From Nostoc piscinale CENA21 (lineage in GTDB: Bacteria; Cyanobacteriota; Cyanobacteriia; Cyanobacteriales; Nostocaceae), in NCBI RefSeq assembly GCF_001298445.1, contig NZ_CP012036.1, positions 2,483,263 to 2,547,262 of the forward strand: a stretch of DNA of 64,000 nucleotides, read 5' to 3'. The translations under genes were made by a program, and so were the position numbers. The first letter of the stretch is position 1. Each line of letters opens with the position of its first letter. Under the pieces are notes generated by a model. That model was not told the origin of the DNA, searched no databases, and saw only the letters and a list, made by a program, of their open reading frames with translations. Of the stretch, positions 9,952 to 19,970 are shown one piece after another.

Positions 9952-11148
9952 ATGTACGAGAGTGGAAAGCCATCATCTAGAGTTCCTAAGATTACCCCAC
10001 GCAACAACAACGGCGGAATCATCATTAGGTTTCAATACCAAGGGAAACAATACTCAGTCTCTCCCGGTGGTAAATACAGCGATAAACTAGCGATCGCAAA
10101 CGCCAATAGAATCGCTAGTCAAATCAAAACTGATATCCTTGCTGGCTACTTCGACCCCACGTTAGAAAAATATCAACCAAAGGTTCAAAAGCCTGATAAC
10201 GTTGTTTCAATAAATAAAGATGTAGCGCCAAACCTACAAGATTTATGGCAACAGTACAAGGTGGCTAAACAAGCAAGTGTGGCTGAAACTACTCAAAAAG
10301 AGAAGTGGTCACAGATTGATAGATGCTTGCCAAAGGTATCACCTGAAATGCTGAACTCAGATAACGCTCGTTTGTTGATACCGGAATTACTCAAAACTTA
10401 TTCTGGTACTACACTTGAACGCATAATCAACGATATACAAGCTTGTAGTAATTGGGCATTCGAGACTGGATTGATTAGTCTTAACCCTTGGCGAAGGCTG
10501 AAACAGCAATTACCTGATAAGCCTCAAAGCGTTAGAACCAAAAAAGCATACTCACGAGAAGAAGTTAACGCTATCATTCAAGCGTTTAGAGGTGATTGTT
10601 ATTGCAACGCTAAGTCAGCGTTCAAAGATAGCTGGTATGCTGATTTCGTTGAATTCCTGTTTCTAACTGGTTGTCGTCCTGAAGATGCGATCGCATTAAC
10701 TTGGGATTCCATCAAAGATAGAGTAATTGTCTTTGATAAAGCATATTCCTGTGGTGTGCTAAAAAACTACTAAAAAACAAAAAAAGCTCGGATCTTCCCT
10801 ATCACACCACAAATCAAAGAGTTGTTGGAGCGCCGCTCAACTTATGTTTCTATCATTCCAAGTAAACTAGTCTTTCCAGCACAAAACGATGGCTACATCA
10901 ATTTAAGAAACTTTACACGAAGGTATACCAAGAGAATTGTAGAAAATTTAGTAAGCGAAGGTAAGATAAAGCAATATTTACCTACTTATAACCTGAGAAA
11001 CACGAGTATTACTCATTATCTGCGTCAAGGTGTTGATATAGCTACTGTAGCGGCGCTTATGGAAACATCAGAAGAAATGATTAACCAGCATTACTGGAGT
11101 CCAGATGATGACATTATCAATAATAATGCTCAGTTACCAGAGATTTAG
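9952..11148 (+). CDS. Tyrosine recombinase/integrase of the tRNA-Thr element, interrupted
   Basis: Catalyses site-specific integration and excision of the island. An N-terminal arm-binding domain (residues ~10-70, IIIRFQYQGKQYSVSPGG) is followed by a SAM-like core-binding domain. The catalytic domain has the first Arg in TGCRPEDAIALTWD and, at the C-terminus, YNLRNTSITHYLRQG with the second Arg, then the Tyr nucleophile in INQHYW. The usual HxLRHT box reads YNLRNT, so both His positions are substituted. A TAA at 10771-10773 breaks the frame. Removing one A from each of three nearby runs (10761-10766, 10772-10777, 10779-10785) gives VLKTTKNKKARIFPI, the expected beta-strand region, and an intact 397-residue enzyme; otherwise it is a nonsense mutation. 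Confidence 0.85.
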
Positions 11149-12030
11149 AACCATAGTGATGATACAGGCACAAGTACCACAGTTATAACTGTATTCATCA
11201 TATTTACACTATCAGCACTCAACAAGCCGATACCCAAAATTTGCGTATCGGTGTTCTGACAGCATTCATCATACTTGCACTAGCAGTACTCACAATACAT
11301 ACATTAGCAAGGGATAGAAACAAACAACACTATCCCTTCTTTCTTACCTACTGTAATGTCACAGCTAACAGTTATTTGATATAACACGACTTTCAACATC
11401 AACTCAGTTACTCTAAATAACTTACTTGCTACAGCATAACTATGCTTAACCACTAATTGTATTATTGCACTTACCTTATCTGCACTAACTTACTCAACAA
11501 TGTATATGATCACTAGCTGAAGTGATACGTTATGTCAGCTAATGATATACATTTACTTCGATTATGAATACATACAGTTACTTAACTAATATATTCACAT
11601 CTACTATATTGTGATTGAATTGATGCAATGAATGTATATCATTGCAATTGAAGTAATACTATCCTGAATAAGTAGTACTATCCAAGTTAGTTTATCCTTT
11701 CACATCACGCAACAAGTACCATAAGGTAATCAAAGTGATCATAGAGTACATGAATTAGCTTATTTACATCAACAACGTTAAGTTGTAATAGCAGAAATAT
11801 CAATAAGTAAAATCACAAAAACTGTGCTTGTTTTAGCAGAGATTTTAATCATTTTTCTATAAAAAATCAGAGACAAAGTGATTTTTCTTATTTACAATAT
11901 CAGCATGAGGGTTAAAAATCCTTACAGAACCTTGAAAACCAAATAGTACCTAACCACACTTTGAAACGAAGTCTAGTTATCTCTTTTTGTAAGAAAGTGG
12001 TAGTCATCTATTAAGTTATATGGCTAGGTC
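11149..12030. other. 882-bp AT-rich region inside the element, no gene seen
   Basis: No open frame with coding character is visible on either strand. Repeated strings such as CATCATA-TT-CAC-TA-CAGCACTCA (near 11195-11215 and 11266-11290) suggest a local duplication. It may hold regulatory or excision sites, or the remains of lost genes. Confidence 0.4.
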
Positions 12031-12057
12031 GTGTCCATTCAAACTTACGTAAATTTA

Positions 12058-12249
12058 ATGAGGAAATTAATGCCGAAAATCACAAATAAACCTCTAACCC
12101 ACATAGTTAGTATTCGATTAAGCAAACAAGATTACGAGCATTTAGCTAATACAGCAAAACTCCATAAGTTGACAAGTACAAGTTTCATAAGAAACTTAGT
12201 TATAGAATACTTAAAACAAAATTTTGTAATTGTAACCTTATCTAATTAA
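12058..12249 (+). CDS. Small ribbon-helix-helix-like protein
   Basis: A short basic protein. From ATG 12058 it has 63 residues; a GTG at 12031 in the same frame would give 72, and a further ATG lies at 12070. The segment THIVSIRLSKQDYEHLANTAKLHKLTSTSFIRNLVIEYL reads as one beta-strand followed by two helices, the Arc/MetJ/CopG fold. Such proteins dimerise and bind DNA or act as antitoxins and accessory mobilisation factors. Here it lies just upstream of the primase remnant, so a regulator of the element is the likeliest role. This is inference from the fold pattern only. Confidence 0.55.
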   Translation: MRKLMPKITNKPLTHIVSIRLSKQDYEHLANTAKLHKLTSTSFIRNLVIEYLKQNFVIVTLSN

Positions 12250-12320
12250 AGTAAAAGCACTAGGTTTAGCTATTTTACCTAATGCTTTTAAGTTTTAAAT
12301 CAATATTCACTATTATAACT

Positions 12321-13120
12321 ATGAATGACTATACGAAAACTAAACAAATTATAGAACAGCATTTTGCTCATAGACTAAGTTGGCACAAAGTTAATCAAGA
12401 TGTATATCTAGATAAAAAACTATTTGATATTGCTAAGTTTCGCGCTGATGTGGAACAAGAGCATGTTTCACCCATAGAAGATTACTTAAATAAATGTTAT
12501 TCTAACTATCAAGATACAAACTATAAAGATTTATTTAGACACATCAATGAGCAAGTATTACATATTGATCCTGAGTCACTTGAGGCACTATACCTACCTA
12601 AAACTTTAGTAGCCGCAGTAAAAAGGATATATGAACCTGGATGTCAACATGATACTGTGTTGATACTTTATAGTGAACAGCAAGGATTATACAAAACCTC
12701 TTTCTTTAGAGAACTAGCTAGTAGTGATTGGTTTGAGACTAAACAACTAACTAGTTATAACAAAGATGAATTAATGGTATGTCATAGTAAATGGATTATA
12801 GAGTTAGGAGAATGCGAAGAAACAATCAGAACATCTGCTATGGCTAAACTTAAAGCATTTATTACCCAAAGATCAGATTGCTTTAGGAAACCTTATGCTG
12901 CTACTAAGCTCAAATAGAACCTTTTACTCTATCTGATGTTCTAATTATGGCTCTCCATAAAGAACCTAAAAGCTGGAAACGTTCAGATGAAGTTAGAGTA
13001 AGTGAGATATTACAATCTTTAGGGTTGGAGAAACCTAAGACCACTACTAGAGTTAATGGTAAGGGTGGTAAATATTATCATCCAATTACCAATAATGATT
13101 TAACTCAAGTAACCAGCTAA
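12321..13120 (+). pseudogene. VapE-type (P4 primase-associated) helicase, internally deleted remnant
   Basis: Residues after ATG 12321 match the virulence-associated E / PF05272 family of element-encoded replicative ATPases. Family features are a degenerate P-loop (QQGLYKTSFFREL, where GxGKS would be expected), KDELM...KWIIELGE, and KLKAFITQRSDCFRKPY. The frame stops at 12917. Immediately after, in another frame, 12914-13120 encodes IEPFTLSDVLIMALH...RVSEILQSLGLEK, which fits the C-terminal end of the same family. The middle of the domain (the TTN sensor and NRRFWP region) is absent, so an internal deletion of very roughly 150-200 codons with a frame change has occurred. The protein is unlikely to work as a helicase. 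Confidence 0.75.
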
Positions 13121-13495
13121 TAATTCATTTACATATTAGTTACAGGCTGAGGCTCTTATTTTATAAGAGTTTCAGCTTAATTAAAACTGTGTAACCATGT
13201 AACCAATAATTTAAAAACTTTCTCATTAATATTTGTATTGAGTCTTGATTCAGCCACATTTAAGAAAAGTTTTACAAAAGTTAGTTACATCAGTTACAGT
13301 TACACATTAACGTAAAACCTATTCGCCGCAATAATTTCAGCGATTATTATAAATCTACGCATTTGCATCTTAGTTACATCAGTTACAAGATAAATATATG
13401 TATAAGTAGAAAAAAGTATAATAGGTAACTTTACTATAGTAATTTTTCCATATTCATAGTTATTCTCATAATAGTGAGGGTATTACAAGCATCGA
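13121..13495. repeat. GTTACA-rich region with 18-bp direct repeats
   Basis: TTAGTTACATCAGTTACA occurs exactly twice, at 13281-13298 and 13370-13387. Further GTTACA half-sites lie near 13139 and 13297, with inverted copies (TGTAACC) near 13189-13203. The 13-mer AGTTACAGGCTGA at 13138-13150 recurs at 16630-16642 near the right end of the element. The array lies upstream of the large unknown gene and could be an operator or an iteron-like site. Confidence 0.5.
13146..13176 (+). terminator. Stem-loop after the VapE remnant
   Basis: GCTGAGGCTCTTAT pairs with ATAAGAGTTTCAGC around a very short loop, 25 bp after the remnant's stop codon. A weak A/T tract follows, so it may act as a terminator separating this gene from the next. 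Confidence 0.5.
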
Positions 13496-13501
13496 TTGGA
13501 T

Positions 13502-16108
13502 ATGGAATACGCAATCTCAATATATAAACCAGGTGAAAGAGTTTATCCAGAGCAATGTGATTTTAATTCCTATTTCGATTTATATTTACTTTGTCCTGAG
13601 TGTAAACAGGAAGTTTATCTAAGAAATGGTAATTTTATCAAACCTTATTTTGCTCACTTTCATGCTACTAACTCTAGAAAAGTAAAGCCATGCAGTCTAA
13701 GAGTATCATCTGATGAAAACGCTATAGATACAAGTAAGATTATCGAAGATAGAGGGCAAAGACTAAAGATAATTCAACAGCATATTTTGAGTATGTTATA
13801 CATTGGCAAAGAAAAACTTGTTGATGACATAAGTTTTAGTTACTGGTTTAATTCAATCAAAAATGATAATAATCCAACAATTAATAAAATTATTGATAAT
13901 TGTATTGAATATTTCATAAAAAATCGGCAGCTAGTTGAGGATAAGTATATTACTCATCCAGCCAAAACAACAAATAAACACATTAGACTTCAACAGCAGA
14001 TAGCTTTGGAAGTAATGAACTATTTATGTGCAAACGCAAAATATAATTTTCATCTGCGCCACCTACTATATTACAGTATATATAAATTATATAAACATGA
14101 ACAACATAAGCTATTTGAGCAAATTTTTCTAACAAAACATATAGATGAAATATGCCAATATACAGCGAAAATTATTCTACTCAATCCTTGGATATCAGCA
14201 TTTCATAAGCTTGAAATTAACAATAGCAATAATAAAACACAACCCAATATTATCAAAATTTATAAAAACAAAAGTTTAACTAAGCCTATTGAATCTCCTA
14301 TTCAACTACCTATACCATTTAACTGTTATGGTGGTAAGACACTCGATCAAGTAATGAGATATACGCTAGAAGTTACTAGCACTAAACCGTTTAAGGTAAC
14401 TATTTACTTCCATAGTGTTAGAAGTCGCAAAGGTGAATTAATTAATAATAAGCTGGAAGTAATGAGCATCGAAGCGGGTATAGGTATACTCAAACCTACA
14501 TTTAATAATCTTCCGTTAGAGGACAAGATGGTATTCTCTAGCCAGGTAGACGGTGAGGAAACCACGTTTAATTTCCATTACGAAGTTGTTAGTTTATTAG
14601 CGTTACCGTACTGGATAGACAACGCTAGTCAATATGTGAGACTAAACCAACTAGCACCAGTATGGTTAGTAGTTAGTAAATTATGGGTGAAAGCTACGTA
14701 TGAAGAAAATAGTGCAAAATCGATTGAAGAAACATTACAAGTCAAGCCATTTACCGAAACTCAGTGGTGGGAGTCAATAATCGAGAGTGCTAATTTACTA
14801 CCTAACTGTATGCAGTTACAGAATGCTCTCAAGTCTATTCCTGTAACATATCAGCATTTACTTAAATCATTAAATGCTCAATCTACTACATCATTAACAG
14901 TAAGTTTTAAAGAAGGGTATCCAGACCTATGTAAAACACAGGAATTAAAAAGTGAACAACAGTTAGCAAAAATCGAACAAGTAAAAACAGTAGTTAATAC
15001 ATTTAAATCAGGTTTAATTGATAATTGGAGTTTCCCATTCCAAGTGACACTGCAAAACGGTGATTACCTATATAATGCGAATTGTCCTAAGATGACATTA
15101 CAACTTTGTTTAGAACAAGAAAAGCTTGTATTGTACAAGTTAGGTAAAGGTTACACTAGATTATTTGAGAATGAGACTAGTACTAAAAACGGTATTACTG
15201 TGTTAGCTGGTCAGAGTGTTGGTCAAGTACAAAACTTAAACATGATACAAGATCGCACCAAGTTACTAACAATTGGCACTCTATCGGTAGAACAATTTGA
15301 TGTATGGGAATGGATTGCTACTCAACCAAGATACGAAAGTATAGCAAAGGAGATGAATAAGAGACGTGTATTGTCATTAGCTACTATACAACAATACAAC
15401 GGTATACAAACAAGCAATAATACCGTGACAGTAGGCGATCGCATCTTAGCTAAACGTGTATTTATCGGCAAACAACCATTGATTCATGTCAATATGCTCA
15501 CAAAATACAAAGTCAATGGTGAAGTTTTGCCGGAGTATCACTGGTTATATCAGTTATGTAAAATTGCATCTAGAAAGATGATAAGTAACAATGCCAGAGA
15601 AGTCGAGCATAAGCTTAAGTCTAATGAGTTAGTGGCTGAGGATCACGACAAATTAACAAAAGCAAAGCACAACATCAAAACACTTTTGAGGACTATCAAT
15701 AAAACAATCAAACAATTTACTAAGTTAGGAGATAAAGAGACTGTAGAGTTATCTAATATTATAGCTGAGTATCTAATGTGTAAATTAGGAATGACACGCT
15801 ATGAGGTTGTAGGAGTCATTCAAAACCTAGATGAACAAAAGTTTATCGAGTTACGTGATAAAGCTAAAGCTAACCACAACAGCAAGGGAATAGCTATGAG
15901 TGAAGCGCAAGATTTGAGACAGCATCATTTACCAAAGTATAATTATCAATTAGATGAGCCAGTATGGTTAGTTACTACTACAAAAAATGGGGAACAAAAG
16001 AGTAAGCATTGGATAGTTAAACGACTCAATAGAAATTACTATCAAATACGAGATAAAAAAGGTTTCAAATTCCCTGTAAGTGTGACAATGTTACGTCCCT
16101 TTACTTAA
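13502..16108 (+). CDS. Large unknown element protein with CoiA-like Cys/His N-terminus
   Basis: 868 residues from ATG 13502 (TTG 13496 is a possible alternative). I do not recognise the whole protein. Near the N-terminus LLCPECKQEVYLRNG...FAHFH...C gives Cys31, Cys34, His52 and Cys64, the Zn-binding pattern that opens CoiA-like competence/nuclease proteins. The following ~150 residues are helical and lack a clear nuclease triad. The central and C-terminal parts (~430-860) look like several beta-rich modules, with a Lys-rich helical stretch (~720-800). The last ~60 residues (VWLVTTTKNGEQKSKHWIVK...YQIRDKKG) resemble a small beta-barrel. There is no signal peptide or membrane segment. It is the only large intact gene of the island and so its best cargo candidate. 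Confidence 0.6.
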   Translation: MEYAISIYKPGERVYPEQCDFNSYFDLYLLCPECKQEVYLRNGNFIKPYFAHFHATNSRKVKPCSLRVSSDENAIDTSKIIEDRGQRLKIIQQHILSMLYIGKEKLVDDISFSYWFNSIKNDNNPTINKIIDNCIEYFIKNRQLVEDKYITHPAKTTNKHIRLQQQIALEVMNYLCANAKYNFHLRHLLYYSIYKLYKHEQHKLFEQIFLTKHIDEICQYTAKIILLNPWISAFHKLEINNSNNKTQPNIIKIYKNKSLTKPIESPIQLPIPFNCYGGKTLDQVMRYTLEVTSTKPFKVTIYFHSVRSRKGELINNKLEVMSIEAGIGILKPTFNNLPLEDKMVFSSQVDGEETTFNFHYEVVSLLALPYWIDNASQYVRLNQLAPVWLVVSKLWVKATYEENSAKSIEETLQVKPFTETQWWESIIESANLLPNCMQLQNALKSIPVTYQHLLKSLNAQSTTSLTVSFKEGYPDLCKTQELKSEQQLAKIEQVKTVVNTFKSGLIDNWSFPFQVTLQNGDYLYNANCPKMTLQLCLEQEKLVLYKLGKGYTRLFENETSTKNGITVLAGQSVGQVQNLNMIQDRTKLLTIGTLSVEQFDVWEWIATQPRYESIAKEMNKRRVLSLATIQQYNGIQTSNNTVTVGDRILAKRVFIGKQPLIHVNMLTKYKVNGEVLPEYHWLYQLCKIASRKMISNNAREVEHKLKSNELVAEDHDKLTKAKHNIKTLLRTINKTIKQFTKLGDKETVELSNIIAEYLMCKLGMTRYEVVGVIQNLDEQKFIELRDKAKANHNSKGIAMSEAQDLRQHHLPKYNYQLDEPVWLVTTTKNGEQKSKHWIVKRLNRNYYQIRDKKGFKFPVSVTMLRPFT

Positions 16109-16838
16109 TATCTGTATATACATAAACAAGTAACTGCTATATGTTTTATTATTTAATTAAACTTTTTGCTAAATGTTGTATTTCGATACCTAATGTGTTT
16201 ACCATAACCTGTGATCAATAGTTATTTCATCCATTAATTTTCCTGAGAGATATTATATATAGTAAATTTAATATTATTAAAATTATATTCAAAGTGCCGC
16301 AATTGTTTTTCTAACTTTATTCATTTCTTTTATATAAAGAAGATAATATTATACTATTAATATATTTACATATACATTGATAGATTTATAGATTTATTAA
16401 TTGAATGAATTTATATTGTATGTTGATATATCAGTTATTGCAGTTTATTGATATTTAATACTGCAATTCATATTCTTTCCAGACACTTCATGCGTCACAG
16501 CATATTTGCATATATTTAAGTAATACATTGACGCGATTATCTGTCAGGAATCGATACTTGCCTCTGTAAGCCTCTGTAACTCGCTATGCAAAGCTATTGC
16601 AGTTTTATACCTGAAACTCAAAACGGAGGAGTTACAGGCTGATATGGCGTGATTAATGTCCTGATGAGTGATAAAGCCACAGCATCCTATTTTATTAATA
16701 GGAATAACTTATGTTTAGACTTTATCTGATAAGTAATAATGTTATGCAACTTCTATGCAACTACAGTGGTGTAAGGAGATACTGATAGAGTACAGCCAAT
16801 TTATGCAACCTGCTGAAATTGTTGATTTATCAATGATT
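16109..16838. other. AT-rich right end of the element, no gene seen
   Basis: 730 bp with long A/T stretches and no convincing coding frame. AGTTACAGGCTGA at 16630-16642 repeats the copy at 13138. CCTCTGTAAGCCTCTGTAA near 16561-16578 is a short direct repeat. Sites for integrase arm binding or excision control would be expected here, but none can be defined. Confidence 0.4.
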
Positions 16839-16894
16839 ATAAAAAGCCCGTGACGAGGATTGAACTCGTGACCTCACCCTTACCAAGGGTGTGC
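16839..16894. repeat. attR: 56-bp repeat within tRNA-Thr
   Basis: Identical to 9825-9880. It includes the 3' flank and tRNA-Thr from its 3' end through the anticodon loop to the start of the D-stem side. The sequence continues into the intact tRNA 5' half, so integration kept the tRNA functional. Confidence 0.9.
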
Positions 16895-16916
16895 TCTACC
16901 ACTGAGCCACACGGGC
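16845..16916 (-). tRNA. tRNA-Thr(GGT)
   Basis: The minus strand folds as a full cloverleaf: acceptor GCCCGTG/CACGGGC, D-arm GCTC...GAGC, anticodon arm CACCC-TTGGTAA-GGGTG (anticodon GGT), and T-arm ACGAG-TTCAATC-CTCGT. Length is 72 bases with discriminator T and no encoded CCA. A T5 tract at the 3' end could serve as a terminator. It is the attachment site of the adjoining element. Confidence 0.95.
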
Positions 16917-17004
16917 ATAACTTATCTTTGGAGCTATGAGCTATAATGCTGTTAACTCTACTGAATACTCAGTCATTATAACTCATAATTTTATTTTGAG
17001 AAGG

Positions 17005-17087
17005 TGGGCCGGGCTGGATTTGAACCAGCGTAGGCGTAAACCAACGGATTTACAGTCCGTCTCCATTAACCACTCGGACACCGACCC
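17005..17087 (-). tRNA. tRNA-Tyr(GTA)
   Basis: The minus strand gives acceptor GGGTCGG/CCGGCCC (one G-U pair) and an anticodon arm ACGGA-CTGTAAA-TCCGT with anticodon GTA. There is a long variable arm typical of bacterial tRNA-Tyr, T-arm GCTGG-TTCAAAT-CCAGC, and discriminator A. It lies 88 bp upstream of tRNA-Thr on the same strand, so the two are probably co-transcribed. Confidence 0.95.
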
Positions 17088-17233
17088 GCATGTCCCACGA
17101 TTTATTATCTTAGCAGTAGATTTTAATAACTGCAAGGGGAGTAAGCAAAATTTTTAGTCAGTTTCTAGAGATGTGTGTAGGGTGAGGATAATCATACCCA
17201 CCCTAGATCACTATCTTTGACTGCAACTAGAGA

Positions 17234-19055
17234 TTAACTCAAAAGTTCCCCAGTTTCTTGGAGAGAGTGTAAGCGTTGGTAAATACCTTCATGACGCAGC
17301 AATTCTTCGTGGCTACCAACTTCGGCAATTCGGCCTTTTTCTAACACTACAATCTTGTCGGCTTCGCGGACTGTACTCAAACGGTGAGCAATCACAATTG
17401 TGGTACAAGTCCCTTGAATTGATCGCATTGCTAATTGAATGGAACGTTCTGACTCATAATCTAAGCTAGAGGTAGCTTCGTCAAAAATCAGCACATCTGG
17501 TTTCACTAACAATGCTCTCGCAATTCCGAGGCGCTGTCTTTGTCCGCCAGATAGCCTTACGCCACGTTCCCCCACAACGGTGTAATAGCCTTGGGGTAAG
17601 GTCTGTAGTACCTCATCAACTCTGGCAATCTTACAGGCTTCTTGCACCTCTTCCAAGGTGGCGTTTGGTCTACCGTAGGTAAGGTTGTCCAAAATTGTGC
17701 CGTTAAAAACGTCTACTTCTTGGTGAACGATCGCTAATCTGCGTCTATAGTTACCTACATCCAAGGTACGAATATCTTGCCCATCAATTAAAATTTGACC
17801 ATCTTGAGGTTCAAAATACCGCAATAGTAGTTTCACCAAAGTTGATTTACCAGAACCAGAACGCCCAACTAAGGCGACTGTTTGGTAAGGTTCAATCAAT
17901 AAGTTGATGTCTTGTAATACTTTACGATTGGCATCATATCCAAAACTCACTTGTGAAAACTCTAATTTACCTGTAAATGTATAGGGTGATTCTGTCTCGG
18001 TTTCTGTGTTTAATAAACTCGCTGCATCTGACCCAGTTGGTTCTTGCAAAAATTCGTGAAACCGCAACATTGAAGAATAGCGCCGTGCAAAAACTTCTGC
18101 TAAGGTACTAATTGGTTCTAGTTCAGCATAAGCCATGCTAGAAAGAGTTAAAGTCATAACAAAATGACCAAGAGAAATTCGACCATCGACGGTGGCTGCT
18201 AAAGTTAAACCCAAAATCATAAACACACAAAATTGAATAACACTTCTCTGCCAAGTAGCCAGTTTCACATAACCTTTGTGGATACGATAATCGATTACTG
18301 TGAGTTCACGTTGCAAACGCAGATTTTGGCGTTTAAGTTCTTGGCTTTCTGTAGCAAATGCCTTGACTGTTTTGATATTTGTGACGATTTCTGATGTACG
18401 ACTTTCTGTATCTTCTGCGTATCTATCTAAACGGCTTTCATGCCAGATCAGTTTTTGCAAATCCTTTAAACTAAAACCGAGGATAACTACAAAAGAAATC
18501 AGATATAACAGCGCAATTCGCCACTCAATTAACAAGATAAACACAAAAATTCCCAACACACGTAATAGTTTGGGAATCAACTGTCCGGCAATTTCTGGAT
18601 AAGTCCAAGTGTGGTTTGAAATACCTCTAGCTATTCTGCCGGCAATGCGCCCAGGATTATTTACATCATAAAATTCCAAAGGGAGAGTGAGAATTTTTTT
18701 CTATGGCTGTTTGACTTTTAGCACGACGCAACCTTAAGGCGATATCCCAATGAAACCAATGAGTTAACCAAGGTTGTGTAGGCGATCGCACTACAGTTAC
18801 GATAAAAATTAAACCGAGTAAAACTACCAAAGATAATGTTTTCCCAACTGGGTAATTACTAATTTCAGAAATAGATGCGATCGCACTTTGTAAAGGTTTA
18901 TCTAACGGTTGGTTAGACAAAACGTTTAAAATCTGCCCAATCGCATACGGGACAACCAAATCAATAATTTCGTAAATGCTCGATGCAGTAATACTGAAAA
19001 GGCTCAGTTTCCAGTGGGGACGATAATAGTTGAGAATATCTCGAAATGTTGCCAT
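17234..19055 (-). CDS. ABC exporter (fused permease-ATPase, MsbA/HlyB type), frameshifted
   Basis: A half-transporter with a six-helix membrane domain followed by an ATPase. Two pieces join if one base is removed from the T7 run at 18694-18700. The join then reads SQTAIEKILTLPLEFYDVNNPGRIAGRI, which restores the usual intracellular-loop motif (LPLxFFDxxxxGxixsR). The product is 606 residues, normal for the family. The ATPase has GRSGSGKST (Walker A), LSGGQRQR (signature), LIFDEATSSLD (Walker B) and the His switch IVIAHRL. The start is ATG 19055. The substrate is unknown (lipid, peptide or drug). It stands alone, with the tRNAs on one side and a conserved exported protein on the other. Confidence 0.88.
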
Positions 19056-19142
19056 GATCTATTCTGTCCAAGAGTGCGATCGTGAGCTTGGAACAATATA
19101 CTACATGCGTGTTACAAAATAGTCAAGAGCTAATTTAGCAAA

Positions 19143-19940
19143 TCATTCTTCTGGAGGATGAGGCATTTCGACCGGAAAAAATTCCAAGCGATAGCGATAA
19201 AGTGCAACAGGTCGAGAACCCGCTCGAAAATAATCTGGATCTTGAGGAGAAAGATAGACAGCAGTAACTTGATCGGCCTCAATTGTAGGATTATTTGTGG
19301 CTAATTTATAATAAGCAGTTGTAGATTCTACAGAATTAAAATAAGGGCGAGAACCACCTTTAAATAGTTGTTGAAATACTTCCGCAGTGATGTATTTATG
19401 CTCAGAAATACTTTCTGTAGCGCGTGCTGTGACAATAGAGATTAATTGCCGTTCTCCGCGTAACAATGTAATTTGGCGATTAGGCGAATCGGGGTCAACT
19501 TTGACAGATAACACTGCCTCTTCACCCAAATAAGCTTTAGCTAAATTTAAACTATTAAAGGCTCTATCTGCTACTAAAATTGTTTGTAAATTATTGATTT
19601 GTGGAATAAATTTTACGCCAGTTTTTATTGATGGTTTTGTTTTAATAAATCTGACAATAAAACCTACAGATTGATTCAGTTGTTGACGGTTACTTTCAAA
19701 ACCAGGAGTCACAATATCTGGTGCTAAGGGTGCTGATAAATCTACTAATGTACTTGTAACTTTCCAAGTACCAGCCATCCATTCTGGATAAGCTAAATCG
19801 CCGTTAGCTTGCTGTACAGAAGTTAATTTTTCCCACTGAGGAAAGTTCTCTAAACGTTCAGATAATTCACCAGCTATTGCATTTTCGCTCCATCCCAGCA
19901 AAAACAAAACAATTAAGCAAAAACTGCAAATTGCCTTCAT
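19143..19940 (-). CDS. Conserved exported protein (DUF6816-like)
   Basis: 265 residues with a cleavable signal peptide at residues 1-23 (hydrophobic core FCLIVLFLLGW, AIA before the likely cut). It is therefore periplasmic or in the thylakoid lumen. The mature part contains YPEWMAGTWKVTSTLVDLSA and PDIVTPGFESN, a pattern I associate with cyanobacterial and plastid DUF6816 proteins; this identification rests on memory of the family. It is rich in beta-strand and has no catalytic motif or cysteine pairs. The function is unknown. The start is the ATG at 19940. Confidence 0.7.
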   Translation of the reverse strand: MKAICSFCLIVLFLLGWSENAIAGELSERLENFPQWEKLTSVQQANGDLAYPEWMAGTWKVTSTLVDLSAPLAPDIVTPGFESNRQQLNQSVGFIVRFIKTKPSIKTGVKFIPQINNLQTILVADRAFNSLNLAKAYLGEEAVLSVKVDPDSPNRQITLLRGERQLISIVTARATESISEHKYITAEVFQQLFKGGSRPYFNSVESTTAYYKLATNNPTIEADQVTAVYLSPQDPDYFRAGSRPVALYRYRLEFFPVEMPHPPEE

Positions 19941-19970
19941 TATAATTTGTAATTAATTAAATATTATCAG

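Larger units (their letters stand above)
9825..16894. mobile_element. 7.07-kb integrative element in tRNA-Thr(GGT)
   Basis: Bounded by two identical 56-bp direct repeats (9825-9880 and 16839-16894). The right copy is the 3' half of an intact tRNA-Thr gene; the left copy is the orphan tRNA fragment created by integration. A tyrosine integrase sits 71 bp inside the left end, as expected. The interior is AT-rich, has only a few HIP1 sites and carries a small ribbon-helix-helix-like gene, a broken VapE-type primase/helicase and one large unknown gene. No phage structural, conjugation or replication-initiator genes are seen. A satellite-like island, or the decayed remains of one, is the best description. 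Confidence 0.85.

Noticed and set aside
16936..17157. 73-codon plus-strand open frame
   Set aside because: It runs across the tRNA-Tyr gene on the opposite strand; its apparent protein is just the complement of the tRNA.
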